A stretch of 64,000 bases of DNA from Sphingomonas sp. 67-36 (GCA_001897375.1 MKSU01000003.1:62001-126000); one strand, 5' to 3'. Shown: positions 33,313 through 44,160, counted from the first letter of the stretch. Translations and numbers: made by a program. Notes: generated from the letters alone by a model not told the origin.

Positions 33313-34983
33313 GTGGCTGATTTCGATACGGACGTGATCGTCGCCGGGGCGGGGCCGGTCGGCACCTGCCTCGCCATCGACGCGGCGATGCGGGGGGTCA
33401 GGGTCGTGGTGCTGGAGCCGCGCGGCGCCGACGAACCGCCGGATGCCAAGTGCAACACGATCGCTGCCCGCACCATGGAGACGTTCCGCCGCTTCGGGGT
33501 GGCCGACGAGGTGCGCTCCAAGGGGCTGCCCGACGAATATCCGACCGACACGGTCTACGCGGCATCGCTGGCCGGACCCGAATACACGCGCATCCGCATG
33601 CCCGCCCGATCCGAGCGCGGAGGCAAGGGTTTCCATGACGATCAATGGCTGACGCCCGAGTTCATGGTGCGCGAGAGCCAGCTCTATCTCGAGCCGGTGC
33701 TCCGCCAGCGTATGCTAGCCGAGAGCAACGTCGACTTCCGCCCGCGCACCGCCTTCGTCTCCTACCTCCAGGATGACGCCGGCGTGACCGTGACCGTGCG
33801 GGATGTCGACAGCGGCGCGGAGCGCCAGCTGCGCGCACGCTATCTCGTGGGGTGCGACGGCGGAGCCAGCCCGGTCCGCAAGGCCATGGGCGCCAAGCTG
33901 ACCGGCGATGCGGTCATCGGCAAGACGCGCACGACGCTGGTCAGGTCGGCCGCCATCCGGAAGCTGTTCGGTGACCGCCGGCCCGCGTGGATGACCTGGG
34001 TCGCCAATCACAAGGTCCGGGGCAATGTCGTGGCCATCAACGGCACCGACCTCTGGCTCGTCCATCGCGGCGTCGGCCCGGCGGCCGAGTATGACAGCAT
34101 CGACTTCGACCAGTCGATCCGCGACGTCCTGGGCGTCCGATCCGACTTTCCGTTCGAAGTGGTCGGTCATCAGGACTGGATCGGCCGCCGCCTCATCGCC
34201 GACCGGCTGCGCGATGGCCGCGTGTTCATCGCGGGCGACGCCGCGCACCTGTGGGTGCCGATGGCAGGCTACGGCATGAACGCGGGCATCGCGGATGGCG
34301 TCAGCATCTCCTGGCTGCTGTCCGCCGTCGTGAATGGCTGGGCGGACCCCCGCATCCTCGACGCCTACGAGGCCGAGCGCCATCCGATCACCGAGCAGGT
34401 GTCGCGGTTCGCGATGGCGAGCGCGGTCGAGAACGCGCAGGTGATGAGCACAGCCAGCATCCCGGCCGCCCTCTCATGGCGCGGCCCCGTCGGCGCGTTC
34501 CTGCGGCGCAGGATCGGAAAGCGACTCTACGAGCTCAACGTCCCGCAGATGTCCCCGGAGGGGCTGAACTACGGCTATTACTACCTCGGCTCGCCGATCA
34601 TCGCCTACGATGGCGAGGAGCCGCCGGCCTATGACATGGGCAGCCTGACGCCATCGACGGTGCCGGGATGCAGGCTTCCGCACTTCGCCATCGCTGGTCG
34701 ATCGGTGATCGACCTCCTCGGCCCCGACTATACGCTCATCCGCTTCGACGAGCGCGTGGACGTCGGTCCGCTTCAGACGGCGGCCGCCGCGGCCGGCTTC
34801 CCGCTCAAGACGCTCGACGCGCGGCGACCCGCGATCGGAAACGCCTTCCGCCATGCGCTCGTCATCGCGCGGGTGGATCAGACGGTGGTGTGGCGCGGCG
34901 ATCGCCTGCCCGGCGATCCGGCCGGCCTCCTCGACCTTCTGGCGGGCCGCGCGGATCGGCGCGCGGCCGCGAAGGCCGCCTGA
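33313..34983 (+). CDS. FAD-dependent aromatic hydroxylase (MhpA-like), first copy
   Basis: This class A flavin monooxygenase of 556 residues has VIVAGAGPVGTCLAIDAA (FAD), VGCDGGASPVRKAMG (DG motif) and VFIAGDAAHLWVPMAGYGMNAGIADG (GD motif), plus a C-terminal thioredoxin-like region. The GTG at 33313 is preferred, with GGAG 7 nt upstream; a GTG at 33307 overlapping the previous stop is the alternative. It should hydroxylate a phenol ring, supplying the catechol for the extradiol dioxygenase encoded next. The exact aromatic is not known. Confidence 0.88.
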   Translation: MADFDTDVIVAGAGPVGTCLAIDAAMRGVRVVVLEPRGADEPPDAKCNTIAARTMETFRRFGVADEVRSKGLPDEYPTDTVYAASLAGPEYTRIRMPARSERGGKGFHDDQWLTPEFMVRESQLYLEPVLRQRMLAESNVDFRPRTAFVSYLQDDAGVTVTVRDVDSGAERQLRARYLVGCDGGASPVRKAMGAKLTGDAVIGKTRTTLVRSAAIRKLFGDRRPAWMTWVANHKVRGNVVAINGTDLWLVHRGVGPAAEYDSIDFDQSIRDVLGVRSDFPFEVVGHQDWIGRRLIADRLRDGRVFIAGDAAHLWVPMAGYGMNAGIADGVSISWLLSAVVNGWADPRILDAYEAERHPITEQVSRFAMASAVENAQVMSTASIPAALSWRGPVGAFLRRRIGKRLYELNVPQMSPEGLNYGYYYLGSPIIAYDGEEPPAYDMGSLTPSTVPGCRLPHFAIAGRSVIDLLGPDYTLIRFDERVDVGPLQTAAAAAGFPLKTLDARRPAIGNAFRHALVIARVDQTVVWRGDRLPGDPAGLLDLLAGRADRRAAAKAA

Positions 34984-34996
34984 GGGGAGACGCCAG

Positions 34997-35965
34997 ATGG
35001 CAAACAATGTCTCTACGGGAATGCCGCCGCTCAAGGTGGGCTACATGGTCATCGAGACGGACCTGATGGACGATTGGCGTCGGTTCGCGGTCGAGGGGAT
35101 CGGTATCCATGCCGACGATCTTCCCGGCGGTGCGATGGCGCTTCGGATCGACGACTATCAGCGTCGCTTCCTCGTGCGCCCCGGGCCGGCCGAGGACGTG
35201 GTCGCGATAGGCTTCGAGGTCGAGGACATTGACGCCCTGGAACGTGCTTCGCGGCATCTTCTCAACGAGGGCGTCACGCCCGAGCCGCTGAGCCAGTCCG
35301 ACGCGTCGGATCGTGGTGTCGACGCCGCCTTCGGATTTGCCGGCCCCAAGGGTCTGCGCTTCGAGATCGCGGCGGGCGCGGCCCGGACCAATGCGCCGCT
35401 CGACATGTCGACCAGCGGCTTTGTGACCGGTCCGGGCGGCCTGGGACATTTCGTCATCACCAGCCGACGCGCGACGGAGGTTGCCGCCGAGGTCGAGCGG
35501 CTGTTCGGCGCGAGGCTGTCGGACACGATCAGCCAGAAGGTCAGCGGCGTTCAGCTCGAACTCTCCTTCTACCATCTTAATCAGCGCCACCATTCGATCG
35601 CCGTGGGCGGGACGAAGGGCCTGAAGCTCGATCCGATCCGCAAGCGGGTGCAGCATGTGTCGATCGAGACCGCCAGACTGGAGGACGTCACCGCCGCATT
35701 CGGACGTCTCCGTAAGCTCGGATACAAGATGGCGATGGGGATCGGCCAGCATCCCAACGACGAGGTGATCTCGTTCTACGTGATCACCCCGTCCGGCTTC
35801 GAGTTGGAGCTCGGCTGGAACTCGCTTCTGGTGGACGATGAAACCTGGAAAGTGGGCCATCACGACCGGATGTCCGCCTGGGGCCACTTCCCCGAGGACA
35901 TCACCGCCGGCGATCGCCTCCGCACCGCATGGGCGGCGCTGACATCCCCGCTTCGGGCGGGCTGA
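34997..35965 (+). CDS. Type I extradiol dioxygenase (BphC-like), first copy
   Basis: This two-domain VOC-fold enzyme of 322 residues has the metal ligands His151 (GLGHFVI), His198/199 (RHHSIAVG) and Glu271 (FELELGW), with the downstream H-x7-FY-x2-TPSG pattern typical of type I extradiol enzymes. The ATG at 34997 has GGGGAGA. It cleaves a catechol next to the hydroxyls using Fe(II) and O2. It is encoded between the hydroxylase and the amidohydrolase. Confidence 0.9.
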   Translation: MANNVSTGMPPLKVGYMVIETDLMDDWRRFAVEGIGIHADDLPGGAMALRIDDYQRRFLVRPGPAEDVVAIGFEVEDIDALERASRHLLNEGVTPEPLSQSDASDRGVDAAFGFAGPKGLRFEIAAGAARTNAPLDMSTSGFVTGPGGLGHFVITSRRATEVAAEVERLFGARLSDTISQKVSGVQLELSFYHLNQRHHSIAVGGTKGLKLDPIRKRVQHVSIETARLEDVTAAFGRLRKLGYKMAMGIGQHPNDEVISFYVITPSGFELELGWNSLLVDDETWKVGHHDRMSAWGHFPEDITAGDRLRTAWAALTSPLRAG

Positions 35966-35980
35966 GGGGAGGGCGCGCGC

Positions 35981-37024
35981 GTGACCGATCGCATCGACGT
36001 TCATCATCATCTGATCCCGCCGGCCTGGCGCGAAGAAGCGGAGCGCGTCGGTCTGTCGACCGTTGCGGGCGCACCGCTGCCCGACTGGTCGCCCGAGGCA
36101 TCGCTCGCGGTCATGGACGCGAACGGGATCGGCACCGCCATCCTGTCGCTCTCCGCGCCGGGCATTCACCTGGGCGATCGAGCCCGCGCGCGGGATGTCG
36201 CGCGCGCTTCGAACGAATATGCGGCGGATCTGCGCGTTCGGCATCCCGGCCGGTTCGGCAGCTTCGCCGTCCTGCCGATGCCGAACGCGGAAGATTCCGC
36301 GAGGGAGGCGGAATACGCGCTCGACACGCTCGGCGCCGACGGGGTGGTGCTGCTCGGCAGCACCGATGGCGTCTTCCTCGGAGACCCGCGGCTGGACGAA
36401 CTGATGGCGGAACTCGACCGGCGGGACGCGGTGGTGTTCGTCCATCCCAACCTTCACGCGACCAGCGAGGCGCTGGGGCTGGACCTGCCGGGGTTCTTCG
36501 TCGAGTTCCTCTGCGACACCACCCGGGCGGCGGCGAACCTGATCTTCTCCGGCCGGCTGCACCGCTATCCGCGCATCCGCTTCATCCTCGCGCACGCGGG
36601 CGGCTTCCTGCCCTATATCACGTGGCGGCTGAGCCTCGCGAACGAGATACCGGCGCTGGCGGCAAAGGTGCCGGGCGGCGTGCTGGCGGCCGTGCGGTCC
36701 TTCTACTTCGACACGGCGCTCTCGCCCGCGCCGTGGGTCTTGCGGCTGCTGAAGGATCTCGTCGGGATCGACCACGTCCTGTTCGGGAGCGACTTCCCCT
36801 TCGCTCCGGCCATAGCGGTCGGCATGGAGTGCAAGACCCTGACGACGGCGGACGCCATCGATGCCTCGGACCGCGCAGCGATCGATCGGGCGAACGCCGT
36901 CGCGCTTTTCGGCGGTGACCGATGGTCTGGCCAGGCGGGGCCACCGCACGGCGTCGCGGACCGCCTCCGCCGGGCGGCGCAAGGCCCCATCGTCGCGGTC
37001 GCCGACAGACTGCGCGACCGGTGA
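35981..37024 (+). CDS. ACMSD-like metal-dependent amidohydrolase/decarboxylase
   Basis: This 347-residue TIM-barrel protein begins IDVHHHLIPPAW (metal HxH). It continues with VVFVHPNLH, RFILAHAGGFLPYITWR and the distal Asp in VLFGSDFPFAPA, the pattern of ACMSD-type decarboxylases and related hydrolases. The GTG start at 35981 follows GAGGGGAGGG. In this cluster it may decarboxylate an aromatic acid or ring-cleavage intermediate. The stretch 37025-37108 after it is non-coding. Confidence 0.85.
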   Translation: MTDRIDVHHHLIPPAWREEAERVGLSTVAGAPLPDWSPEASLAVMDANGIGTAILSLSAPGIHLGDRARARDVARASNEYAADLRVRHPGRFGSFAVLPMPNAEDSAREAEYALDTLGADGVVLLGSTDGVFLGDPRLDELMAELDRRDAVVFVHPNLHATSEALGLDLPGFFVEFLCDTTRAAANLIFSGRLHRYPRIRFILAHAGGFLPYITWRLSLANEIPALAAKVPGGVLAAVRSFYFDTALSPAPWVLRLLKDLVGIDHVLFGSDFPFAPAIAVGMECKTLTTADAIDASDRAAIDRANAVALFGGDRWSGQAGPPHGVADRLRRAAQGPIVAVADRLRDR

Positions 37025-37108
37025 CCAGGGCGTGGCCGACCAGCTCAACCGCGCGCCAGGCCCAATCATGACGGCCGAACCTGCCCGTACGCGGAAGGAA
37101 GGAATTCG

Positions 37109-37885
37109 ATGAACACGACCGATGCTGCAGCCCGGCGACTGCGCGACGCTTATCGCGGCGAGACGATCCCGCCGATGCGCGACGTGATGGAGCCGACCGA
37201 CGGTGCGGCGGCCTATGCCGTCCAGGCCGCCAACACGCGCTTCTGGCAATCGCAGGGCCGCCGCATCGTCGGCCGCAAGATCGGTCTGACCGCGAAGGCC
37301 GTGCAGGCGCAGCTCGGCGTGGACCAGCCGGACTTCGGCGTGCTGTTCGACGACATGGCGGTGGCCGATGGCGGCGCCCTCGATCCCGCCCGCGTGATCC
37401 AGCCCAAGGCCGAGGCCGAGATCGCACTGCTCCTCGCCAGCGACCTGACCGACCCGTCGTGCGACGCTTCGGCGGTCGCCGCCGCGACCGCGAGCGCCGT
37501 GGCGGCGATCGAGATCGTCGACAGCCGCATCGCCGACTGGAAGATCACCTTTGCCGACACCGTGGCCGACAATGGCTCCTCGGCGTTCTACGTGCTGGGC
37601 TCGGATCCCAAGCCGCTCGACGGACTCGATCTCTATACCTGCGGCATGGCGCTGGAGGTGAACGGCGTCCTTGCCTCGCTCGGTGCGGGCGCGGCCTGTC
37701 TCGGCCATCCGCTGGAGGCGGCCGCGTGGCTCGCCAGGACGCTCGCGGCGGCAGGCGATCCGCTGCGCGCGGGCGAAGTCATCCTGACCGGAGCCCTCGG
37801 GCCCATGGTCGCTATCAGCCGCGGCGATCGCGTCGAGGCCAGGATCGGCGGCCTCGGCTCCGTATCCTTCACTTACGGGAGCTGA
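37109..37885 (+). CDS. 2-keto-4-pentenoate hydratase
   Basis: This 258-residue MhpD/DmpE-type enzyme reads [40 protein letters not shown] with acidic metal ligands, [25 protein letters not shown] and [16 protein letters not shown]. It adds water to 2-hydroxypenta-2,4-dienoate to give 4-hydroxy-2-oxovalerate. It is followed within 4 bases by the acetaldehyde dehydrogenase and aldolase genes, the complete lower meta pathway in one operon. Confidence 0.92.
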   Translation: MNTTDAAARRLRDAYRGETIPPMRDVMEPTDGAAAYAVQAANTRFWQSQGRRIVGRKIGLTAKAVQAQLGVDQPDFGVLFDDMAVADGGALDPARVIQPKAEAEIALLLASDLTDPSCDASAVAAATASAVAAIEIVDSRIADWKITFADTVADNGSSAFYVLGSDPKPLDGLDLYTCGMALEVNGVLASLGAGAACLGHPLEAAAWLARTLAAAGDPLRAGEVILTGALGPMVAISRGDRVEARIGGLGSVSFTYGS

Positions 37886-37889
37886 AGCG

Positions 37890-38831
37890 ATGAAGACGAA
37901 GGCGGCGATTATCGGCTCCGGCAACATCGGCACCGACCTGATGATCAAGATCATGCGGCACTCCGACGTCCTCGAGATGGGCGCGATGGTCGGCATCGAT
38001 CCGGCTTCCGACGGGCTTGCCCGGGCCGAGAGGCTCGGCGTCGCCACGACGCACGAGGGTTTGGAGGGACTCATATCGCTGCCGGTCTGGCCGGAGATCG
38101 GGATCGTCTTCGACGCGACGTCCGCCGGCGCGCACAGGCGCCACAGCGAGGCTGTGACCGCCGCCGGCAAGCGGATGGTGGATCTGACGCCTGCAGCGAT
38201 CGGGCCATACGTCATCCCGGTCGTGAACGGCGACGCGCATCTGGATGCGCCCAACGTCAACATGGTAACGTGCGGCGGGCAGGCGACGATCCCCATCGTC
38301 GCGGCGGTCTCGTCGGTCGCGATGGTCCACTATGCCGAGATCGTGGCGTCGATCGCCTCGAAGTCTGCTGGGCCCGGCACCCGCGCGAACATCGACGAGT
38401 TCACCGAGACGACCAGCCGGGGGATCGAGCAGGTCGGCGGCGCCGCCAAGGGCAAGGCGATCATCATCCTCAATCCGGCCGAGCCGCCGATGCTGATGCG
38501 CGACACCGTGTTCACGCTGTCGTCGGGTGCGGACGAGGCGACGATCGAGGCCGCCGTCGAAGCCATGGTGGCGAAGGTGCAGGGCTACGTTCCCGGCTAT
38601 CGGCTGAAGCAGCGCGTCCAGTTCGAGCGGTTCGGGTCCAACAATCCCGTCAAGATACCGGGGGTCGGAACCTTCGAGGGGATCAAGACCACGGTGTTCC
38701 TCGAGGTCGAAGGCGCCGCCCATTACCTGCCCGCTTATGCCGGCAACCTCGACATCATGACATCCGCTGCGCTCCGCACCGCCGAGAGGTTGGCGACGAG
38801 CGAAGCGGCCAAAGCTGGAGCACCGGCATGA
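37890..38831 (+). CDS. Acetaldehyde dehydrogenase (acetylating)
   Basis: This 313-residue MhpF/DmpF-type enzyme has an NAD site [20 protein letters not shown], the catalytic Cys in [12 protein letters not shown], and the ending of the family with [17 protein letters not shown]. It turns acetaldehyde, channelled from the aldolase, into acetyl-CoA. Its stop overlaps the aldolase ATG by 4 bp, in keeping with the two forming a complex. Confidence 0.94.
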   Translation: MKTKAAIIGSGNIGTDLMIKIMRHSDVLEMGAMVGIDPASDGLARAERLGVATTHEGLEGLISLPVWPEIGIVFDATSAGAHRRHSEAVTAAGKRMVDLTPAAIGPYVIPVVNGDAHLDAPNVNMVTCGGQATIPIVAAVSSVAMVHYAEIVASIASKSAGPGTRANIDEFTETTSRGIEQVGGAAKGKAIIILNPAEPPMLMRDTVFTLSSGADEATIEAAVEAMVAKVQGYVPGYRLKQRVQFERFGSNNPVKIPGVGTFEGIKTTVFLEVEGAAHYLPAYAGNLDIMTSAALRTAERLATSEAAKAGAPA

Positions 38832-39859
38832 CATTCGACCCCGCGACTGACGAGCTATACATCCAGGACGTGACGCTGCGGGACGGGATGCACGCCATCC
38901 GCCACCAATATGGCATCGGGCACGTCCAGGCGATCGCGCGGGCGCTGGATCGCGCCGGCGTCCACGCCATCGAGGTGGCTCATGGCGACGGGCTGAACGG
39001 CTCGTCCTTCAACTACGGCTTCGGCCGGCACACCGACTGGGAATGGATCGAGGCCGTCGCCGACGTGCTGGAGCGCTCCGTCCTGACGACGCTGCTGATA
39101 CCGGGCATCGGGACGATCGAGGAGCTGAAACACGCCTACGATCTGGGCGTCCGCTCGGTGCGCATCGCGACGCACTGCACCGAGGCGGACATCTCCAGGC
39201 AGCACATCGCGGCCGCACGCGACCTCGGCATGGACGTGTCGGGCTTCCTGATGATGAGCCACATGAGCGAGCCGGAGGCGCTCGCACAGCAGGCGAAGCT
39301 GATGGAGAGCTACGGGGCGCACTGCGTCTATGTGACGGATTCGGGCGGGGCGATGGACATGGACGACTACCGCGCCCGCTTCGACGCCTACGACCGCGTG
39401 CTCAAGCCCGAGACGCAGCGGGGCGTTCACGCGCACCACAACCTCTCGCTCGGCGTCGCCAACTCGCTGGTCGCGGCGCAGGCGGGAGCCGTCCGGGTGG
39501 ACGCGAGCCTCGCGGGTATGGGTGCCGGCGCCGGCAACGCCCCGCTGGAGGTGTTCATCGCAGCCGCCGAGCGAAAGGGCTGGAACCACGGTTGCGATCT
39601 CTACGCGCTGATGGACGCGGCCGAGGAACTGGTCCGTCCGCTGCAGGACCGGCCGGTTCGCGTCGACCGCGAGACGCTCAGCCTCGGCTATGCGGGCGTC
39701 TACTCGTCGTTTCTGCGCCACGCCGAGAAGGCGAGCGCCGACCACGGCGTCGACACGCGAGAGATCCTCGTCGAACTCGGACGCCGTCGGATGGTCGGCG
39801 GCCAGGAGGACATGATCGTTGATGTCGCTCTCGATCTGGCGGAAGGGCGTGCGGCATGA
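38828..39859 (+). CDS. 4-hydroxy-2-oxovalerate aldolase
   Basis: This 343-residue DmpG/MhpE-type enzyme reads [18 protein letters not shown], with metal site Asp and the His pair in [15 protein letters not shown], then [18 protein letters not shown]. It splits 4-hydroxy-2-oxovalerate to pyruvate and acetaldehyde. The ATG at 38828 overlaps the dehydrogenase stop, and its own stop overlaps the start of the next monooxygenase (ATGA), so three genes are coupled. Confidence 0.94.
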   Translation: MTFDPATDELYIQDVTLRDGMHAIRHQYGIGHVQAIARALDRAGVHAIEVAHGDGLNGSSFNYGFGRHTDWEWIEAVADVLERSVLTTLLIPGIGTIEELKHAYDLGVRSVRIATHCTEADISRQHIAAARDLGMDVSGFLMMSHMSEPEALAQQAKLMESYGAHCVYVTDSGGAMDMDDYRARFDAYDRVLKPETQRGVHAHHNLSLGVANSLVAAQAGAVRVDASLAGMGAGAGNAPLEVFIAAAERKGWNHGCDLYALMDAAEELVRPLQDRPVRVDRETLSLGYAGVYSSFLRHAEKASADHGVDTREILVELGRRRMVGGQEDMIVDVALDLAEGRAA

Positions 39860-41433
39860 GCGAAGACAGCTTCGACGCCGACGTCGCGATCGTCGGTTAC
39901 GGCCCGACGGGGGTTTCGGCCGCCAACTTCCTCGGCGCGCTCGGCGTCCGCACCATCGCGTTCGAGCGCGAGAAGGACATCTACCAGCGCGCCAGGGCGG
40001 TGACGGTGAACGACTGGACGTTGCGCTGCTTCCAGTCGGTCGGACTGGATACGCTGCTGGTCAAGGACATGGACCCGCACACGCTCTATCGATGGAAGAC
40101 CTTCGCGGGCAAGGAACTCATGCGGATGACGGTGCCGCCATCCGCGCTGGGCCAGCCGGCCGCCATGGCGATCTACCAGCCCGTGATGGAGCAGACGCTG
40201 CGGGACGGCGCAGCCCGCTACGCCGACCACGTATCGGTGCGATACGGCGAAACGGTCACCGCGGTTTCGCAGGACGCCGAAAGCGCGACGGTGACGAGCG
40301 ATCGAGGCTCGGTGCGCGTGCGCTACGTGCTCGCCTGCGACGGAGGTTCGAGCCCCGTGCGCGAGCGGCTCGGCATCCGGCTGCTCGGCGACACCAACGA
40401 GACGCTTTGGGTGGTGATCGACGCCAAGGTGAAGCGGTGGTGGCCCGACCGGCAGATCCTGACCTTCTGGTCCGATCCCCGGCGTCCGGTGGTCGACATC
40501 GCGCTCGGGATCGGGAACCATCGATGGGAGTTCCCGCTTGCCGCGCATGAGAGCGAGGCCGACTTCAGGACCACCGATCAGCTCTGGACGCTCCTCAACT
40601 CGATGGGCGTGACCTCCGACGACGTCGAGATCCATCAGCACGCCTTCTACAAGCACCACGTCCGTCGGGCGGAGAGATGGCGTGACCGGCGCATCTTCCT
40701 GCTCGGCGATGCGGCGCACCTGATGCCGCCATGGGCGGGACAGGGGATGCAGTCGGGCGTGCGCGACGCCAACAACCTCGCCTGGAAGCTCGGACAAGTG
40801 CTGTCGGGCACGGTCGACAGCGCCGCTGCCGAGAGCCTGCTCGACAGCTACGAGGTCGAGCGCGCGCCGAACGTGGCGCGGATGACGGCGGAGTCGGAGC
40901 GGCTTGGGCGTCTCATCAAGATGCAGCTGAGCGGCCGGGAGAAGGCCGGCCTGATGATCGGTGCGGTGGTGGCGAAGCTGACCGGGCGCACTCCACCCCA
41001 GCCGCTCGCGCAGGGGCCCGCGATTGCCAAGGGATGGCAGAACGGTCGCTCGGCGAAGGGGTCGGCGATCGGGCGGATGCCCCCGCAGCCGTTCATGAGC
41101 ACCGCCACCGGAAGGCGGGCGCGTCTCGACGATCATCTCGGCTCCGGCTTCGTCCTGCTCGGCGACGGCCGCGATCCGTCGACCCTGCTGTCCGCGGACC
41201 AGCGGGCCGCGTGGGACCGGCTGGGTGCGCGCTACGTCGCGGTGCGGCCGGTCGATGGCGGCAGCGAGGCGGCGACCGATCTGATCGACCTCGAGGGTGT
41301 GGTGCTCGACTGGATGCGCCGTCACGCTGCAACCGTCATCGCGTTGCGGCCAGACCGTTTCGTCTGCGCGGACCAGGGCGATCTGTCAGTGCCGACGGGT
41401 GACGGTACTAGTTACAACCAGGACGGAGATTGA
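39856..41433 (+). CDS. FAD-dependent aromatic hydroxylase (MhpA-like), second copy
   Basis: This 525-residue class A flavin monooxygenase has [34 protein letters not shown] and [33 protein letters not shown]. It is closer to MhpA, the 3-(3-hydroxyphenyl)propionate hydroxylase, than the copy at 33313. It is coupled to the aldolase gene by a 4-bp overlap. Two different hydroxylases in one operon suggest two aromatic rings or two successive hydroxylations. Confidence 0.9.
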   Translation: MSEDSFDADVAIVGYGPTGVSAANFLGALGVRTIAFEREKDIYQRARAVTVNDWTLRCFQSVGLDTLLVKDMDPHTLYRWKTFAGKELMRMTVPPSALGQPAAMAIYQPVMEQTLRDGAARYADHVSVRYGETVTAVSQDAESATVTSDRGSVRVRYVLACDGGSSPVRERLGIRLLGDTNETLWVVIDAKVKRWWPDRQILTFWSDPRRPVVDIALGIGNHRWEFPLAAHESEADFRTTDQLWTLLNSMGVTSDDVEIHQHAFYKHHVRRAERWRDRRIFLLGDAAHLMPPWAGQGMQSGVRDANNLAWKLGQVLSGTVDSAAAESLLDSYEVERAPNVARMTAESERLGRLIKMQLSGREKAGLMIGAVVAKLTGRTPPQPLAQGPAIAKGWQNGRSAKGSAIGRMPPQPFMSTATGRRARLDDHLGSGFVLLGDGRDPSTLLSADQRAAWDRLGARYVAVRPVDGGSEAATDLIDLEGVVLDWMRRHAATVIALRPDRFVCADQGDLSVPTGDGTSYNQDGD

Positions 41434-41445
41434 GGAGATCGGAGC

Positions 41446-42282
41446 ATGAGACTTTGCCGCTTCGCGCACGACGGGCACTCCCGCCTCGGTATCGTTTCGG
41501 GGGATGTCGTCATTCCTGTCGATGGCTTTGTCGAGATGATCGACCTGATCGCGGCGTGGCCGACGCTGCGACCATGGCTTGAGGATGTCGAGCGCCAGCG
41601 GTTGGGCGCATTCGCGCTTGCCAGCGCCGAATTGCTGGCCCCCATCGCCCGGCCGGGCAAGATCATGGCCATCGGCCTCAACTACGCTGACCACGTGGCG
41701 GAGTCGGGAATGAAGACGCCGGAGCACCAGACATGGTTCGCGAAGGCGACGAGCGCCGTGGTGGGGCCGTTCCAGCCGGTGCAGCTCCCGCGCGTATCCT
41801 CGAGCGTTGACTACGAGGCTGAGCTGGTTGTGGTGATCGGCGGCGGAGGGCGACATATTCCGGAGGCCGGCGCACTCGATGCGGTCTTCGGCTACGCCTG
41901 TGGCAACGACGTCAGCGTCCGCGACTGGCAGCTGCGCACGCCGCAATGGATTCTGGGGAAGTCGTTCGACACGCACGCGCCGTTCGGCCCGTGGATCACG
42001 ACCGCCGACGAGGTGGATCCGTCGCACCTCGGCATCCGCGCCCTGGTCAACGGCGAGGTCCGCCAATCGTCGAACACGCGTCACCTCGTCTTCGACGTCG
42101 CGGCACAGATCGCGCATCTGAGCCAGGCGATGACGCTGGAGCCGGGCGATCTCATCTACACGGGAACGCCGGGCGGGGTCGGCATGGGCATGAAGCCACC
42201 GCGCTTCCTCGCACCCGAAGACGTTGTCAGGATCGAGATCGATGGCTTGGGCGCGATCGAAAACAGGTTTGTGCCCGAATAG
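41446..42282 (+). CDS. Fumarylacetoacetate hydrolase-family protein
   Basis: This 278-residue FAH-fold protein reads IMAIGLNYADHVAESG, the metal-binding DYEAELVVVIG, GNDVSVRDWQ, GKSFDTHAPFGPWI and PGDLIYTGTPGGVGMGMKPPRFL. Family members hydrolyse or decarboxylate acyl pyruvates or hydrate oxo-acids. It is the last gene of the first operon and probably works on a ring-cleavage acid. The spacing to the convergent LysR gene is 66 bases, with no clear terminator. Confidence 0.9.
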   Translation: MRLCRFAHDGHSRLGIVSGDVVIPVDGFVEMIDLIAAWPTLRPWLEDVERQRLGAFALASAELLAPIARPGKIMAIGLNYADHVAESGMKTPEHQTWFAKATSAVVGPFQPVQLPRVSSSVDYEAELVVVIGGGGRHIPEAGALDAVFGYACGNDVSVRDWQLRTPQWILGKSFDTHAPFGPWITTADEVDPSHLGIRALVNGEVRQSSNTRHLVFDVAAQIAHLSQAMTLEPGDLIYTGTPGGVGMGMKPPRFLAPEDVVRIEIDGLGAIENRFVPE

Positions 42283-42348
42283 CTGGCAGCGCACACGGCC
42301 CGATCGCTGATAGTCCACTGCGGCGGCGACCAGAGCAACTCCGCGCCT

Positions 42349-43302
42349 TCAAGAAGGGGAGCGTCCTGCCATGAACGCCTCGGCCGTCTCAGCCAGCTGT
42401 TCGCGGAACCAGCGGTGTCCCGGGTCCCGGGTCCTGGCCTTGTTCCAGTACAGGTGGATGCGGACTTGAGGAAGCGGCCGCGTCGGAGAGACGAGGCGCA
42501 CCGACGCGGAACCGGCAAGCCGCACGGCCAGCGAGCGCTGGATGAGCGCCACGTTCGGCGTTCCTTCCACGAGAAAGGGCAGCAGCACGAAGTTCATGAC
42601 CTGGATCGCGTCGAAGCGGCGTGCGCCGAGCTGGTTCAGGACGACTCCCTCGAACGACGAGGCCTGGTCACCCCGTTCCGCGCAGAACGCCGCGAAGCGC
42701 GAGCTGAGCAGCCCCTTCTCCGATAGATCGGATTCCGGGCGGTCGGCATCGACCATGAACACAAGCTCGTCGTCGAACAGAAAGGCGTCGTCGAACTCCT
42801 CGGTGCGGATCGACCCGACGCCGAGCGGCGCGATGATCGCGTCGATCTCACCCAGCCGGAGCATCTTCGGTGAGGCCGCGGAGATGTCGACGAACTGCAG
42901 CGTGAGGCCGGGCGCGTGCTTGGCCAGGCGGCGAGCCAGCTCCGGCCCAATCGTCAGGACGACATAGTCGGCGGTCGCCACGACCATGTTTCCGCGCAGC
43001 TCGGCGGGGTCGAATGTCGGCGTGAGGAAGAGCGCCTCGAGACCCGCCAGCGATTCCTCGAGGGAGGCCTCAAGGCGGGCGGCATATGCCGTGAGCTCCA
43101 GACGCCGTCCCTGCGGAACCAGGATCTCGTCGTGAAGCAGTTCGCGGATGCGGCCGAGTGCTTCGCTCACCGTGGACTGGCGCATGTTCAGCGCCTCGGC
43201 CGCGCGCGTCACGTTCCGCTTCCGCAGCAGCTCGCGCAGCACCGGCAACAGGTTCAGGTTGATGGAGCGCAACGAGGAGGTCACGCCGGATAGTATCGGC
43301 AA
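42349..43302 (-). CDS. NodD-like LysR regulator of the island
   Basis: This 317-residue LysR protein has the HTH SINLNLLPVLRELLRKRNVTRAAEALNMRQSTVSEALGRI, of the NodD/aromatic-responsive type, followed by an effector domain. It may start at the ATG at 43302 or a GTG just inside. Its promoter overlaps the LysR box at 43295, and two identical boxes lie before the other operons of the island. It is therefore the probable activator of all three. The inducer is probably an aromatic or polyphenol. Confidence 0.88.
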   Translation of the reverse strand: MPILSGVTSSLRSINLNLLPVLRELLRKRNVTRAAEALNMRQSTVSEALGRIRELLHDEILVPQGRRLELTAYAARLEASLEESLAGLEALFLTPTFDPAELRGNMVVATADYVVLTIGPELARRLAKHAPGLTLQFVDISAASPKMLRLGEIDAIIAPLGVGSIRTEEFDDAFLFDDELVFMVDADRPESDLSEKGLLSSRFAAFCAERGDQASSFEGVVLNQLGARRFDAIQVMNFVLLPFLVEGTPNVALIQRSLAVRLAGSASVRLVSPTRPLPQVRIHLYWNKARTRDPGHRWFREQLAETAEAFMAGRSPS

Positions 43303-43327
43303 TTCCGATGACTTGTATAGTTACAAT
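43295..43327 (+). promoter_or_regulatory. LysR box plus -10 element, operon 2 of island
   Basis: ATCGG-CAATT-CCGAT (43295-43309) is followed, after exactly 12 bases, by TACAAT-CGAC. It sits between the divergent LysR gene and the SDR operon, overlapping the regulator's start, so it can also serve autoregulation. Confidence 0.78.
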
Positions 43328-43391
43328 CGACGCGCACGATGGTGATGGCGAGTCTAGGATGCGCCCAGCCAGGACAAGTGGGTGAGGAAGC

Positions 43392-44144
43392 ATGGGAGAG
43401 CAGGCAACGGCGAAGCCGCGATCCCTGGAGGGCAAGGTCGCGATCGTCACCGGCGGCGCACGCGGCATCGGTGCTGCGATCGCGCGCCGTCTCTCGCATG
43501 ACGGCGCCTCGATCCTCATCACCTACAGCCGATCTGCCGGCGCCGCTGATGACCTGTGCGCCTCGCTGCCCGGCGATGCCTTCGCGATCGCGGCCGATGC
43601 GACGCTCCCTGCGAGCGCCAGGCAGGCCTTCGACGCGGCGACGGAACGGTTCGGCGGCGTCGATATCCTGATCGCCAACGCCGGCGTCGGCGCGCTGGCG
43701 CCCTTCGCCTCGACCACCGAGGAGATGTTCGACCGGCTCTTCGCCATCACCAAGGGGACGTTCTTCGCGATGCAGGAGGCTTCGTCGCGCCTGAGGGTTG
43801 GCGGCCGCATTGTCGGCATTTCAACGGGCCTGACGCGTAACTGGGCGCCGATGGGGGCGGCCTATGCGGGGTCGAAGGCGGCGGTGGAGCAGTTCGCCCG
43901 TTCGCTGTCGAAGGAGGTCGGCCCCCGAGGCATCACGGTCAACATGGTCCTGCCCGGCGTGGTGGAGACAGACATGACCAGCGCGATGCCGGACGCGATG
44001 CGGCAGGCCGCTGCGGCGCAGACGAGCTTCGGGCGGCTCGGCAGGCCCGATGACATCGCGGACGTGGTCGCCTTCCTCGCCAGCGATCAGGCGCGGTGGA
44101 TCACCGGCCAGATGATCGTGGCCAACGGAGGCAGCGCGCCGTGA
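43392..44144 (+). CDS. Short-chain dehydrogenase/reductase of the island
   Basis: This classical SDR of 250 residues has VTGGARGIGAAIARRL, ANAGVG, a Ser in GISTGLTRNWAPMGAAYAGSKAA with Tyr/Lys, and the ending WITGQMIVANGGSAP. It could oxidise a dihydrodiol or alcohol or reduce a ketone in the upper pathway. It is the first gene of operon 2, 16 bases before the dioxygenase. The exact substrate is unknown. Confidence 0.87.
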   Translation: MGEQATAKPRSLEGKVAIVTGGARGIGAAIARRLSHDGASILITYSRSAGAADDLCASLPGDAFAIAADATLPASARQAFDAATERFGGVDILIANAGVGALAPFASTTEEMFDRLFAITKGTFFAMQEASSRLRVGGRIVGISTGLTRNWAPMGAAYAGSKAAVEQFARSLSKEVGPRGITVNMVLPGVVETDMTSAMPDAMRQAAAAQTSFGRLGRPDDIADVVAFLASDQARWITGQMIVANGGSAP

Positions 44145-44160
44145 CACCAGGAGGGACATT

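Noticed and set aside
34862..38296. A 1144-codon open frame on the minus strand
   Set aside because: It lies antisense to four well-conserved genes (dioxygenase, amidohydrolase, hydratase, dehydrogenase). Its product is rich in Arg, Gly and His with no domain, the usual GC-rich shadow.
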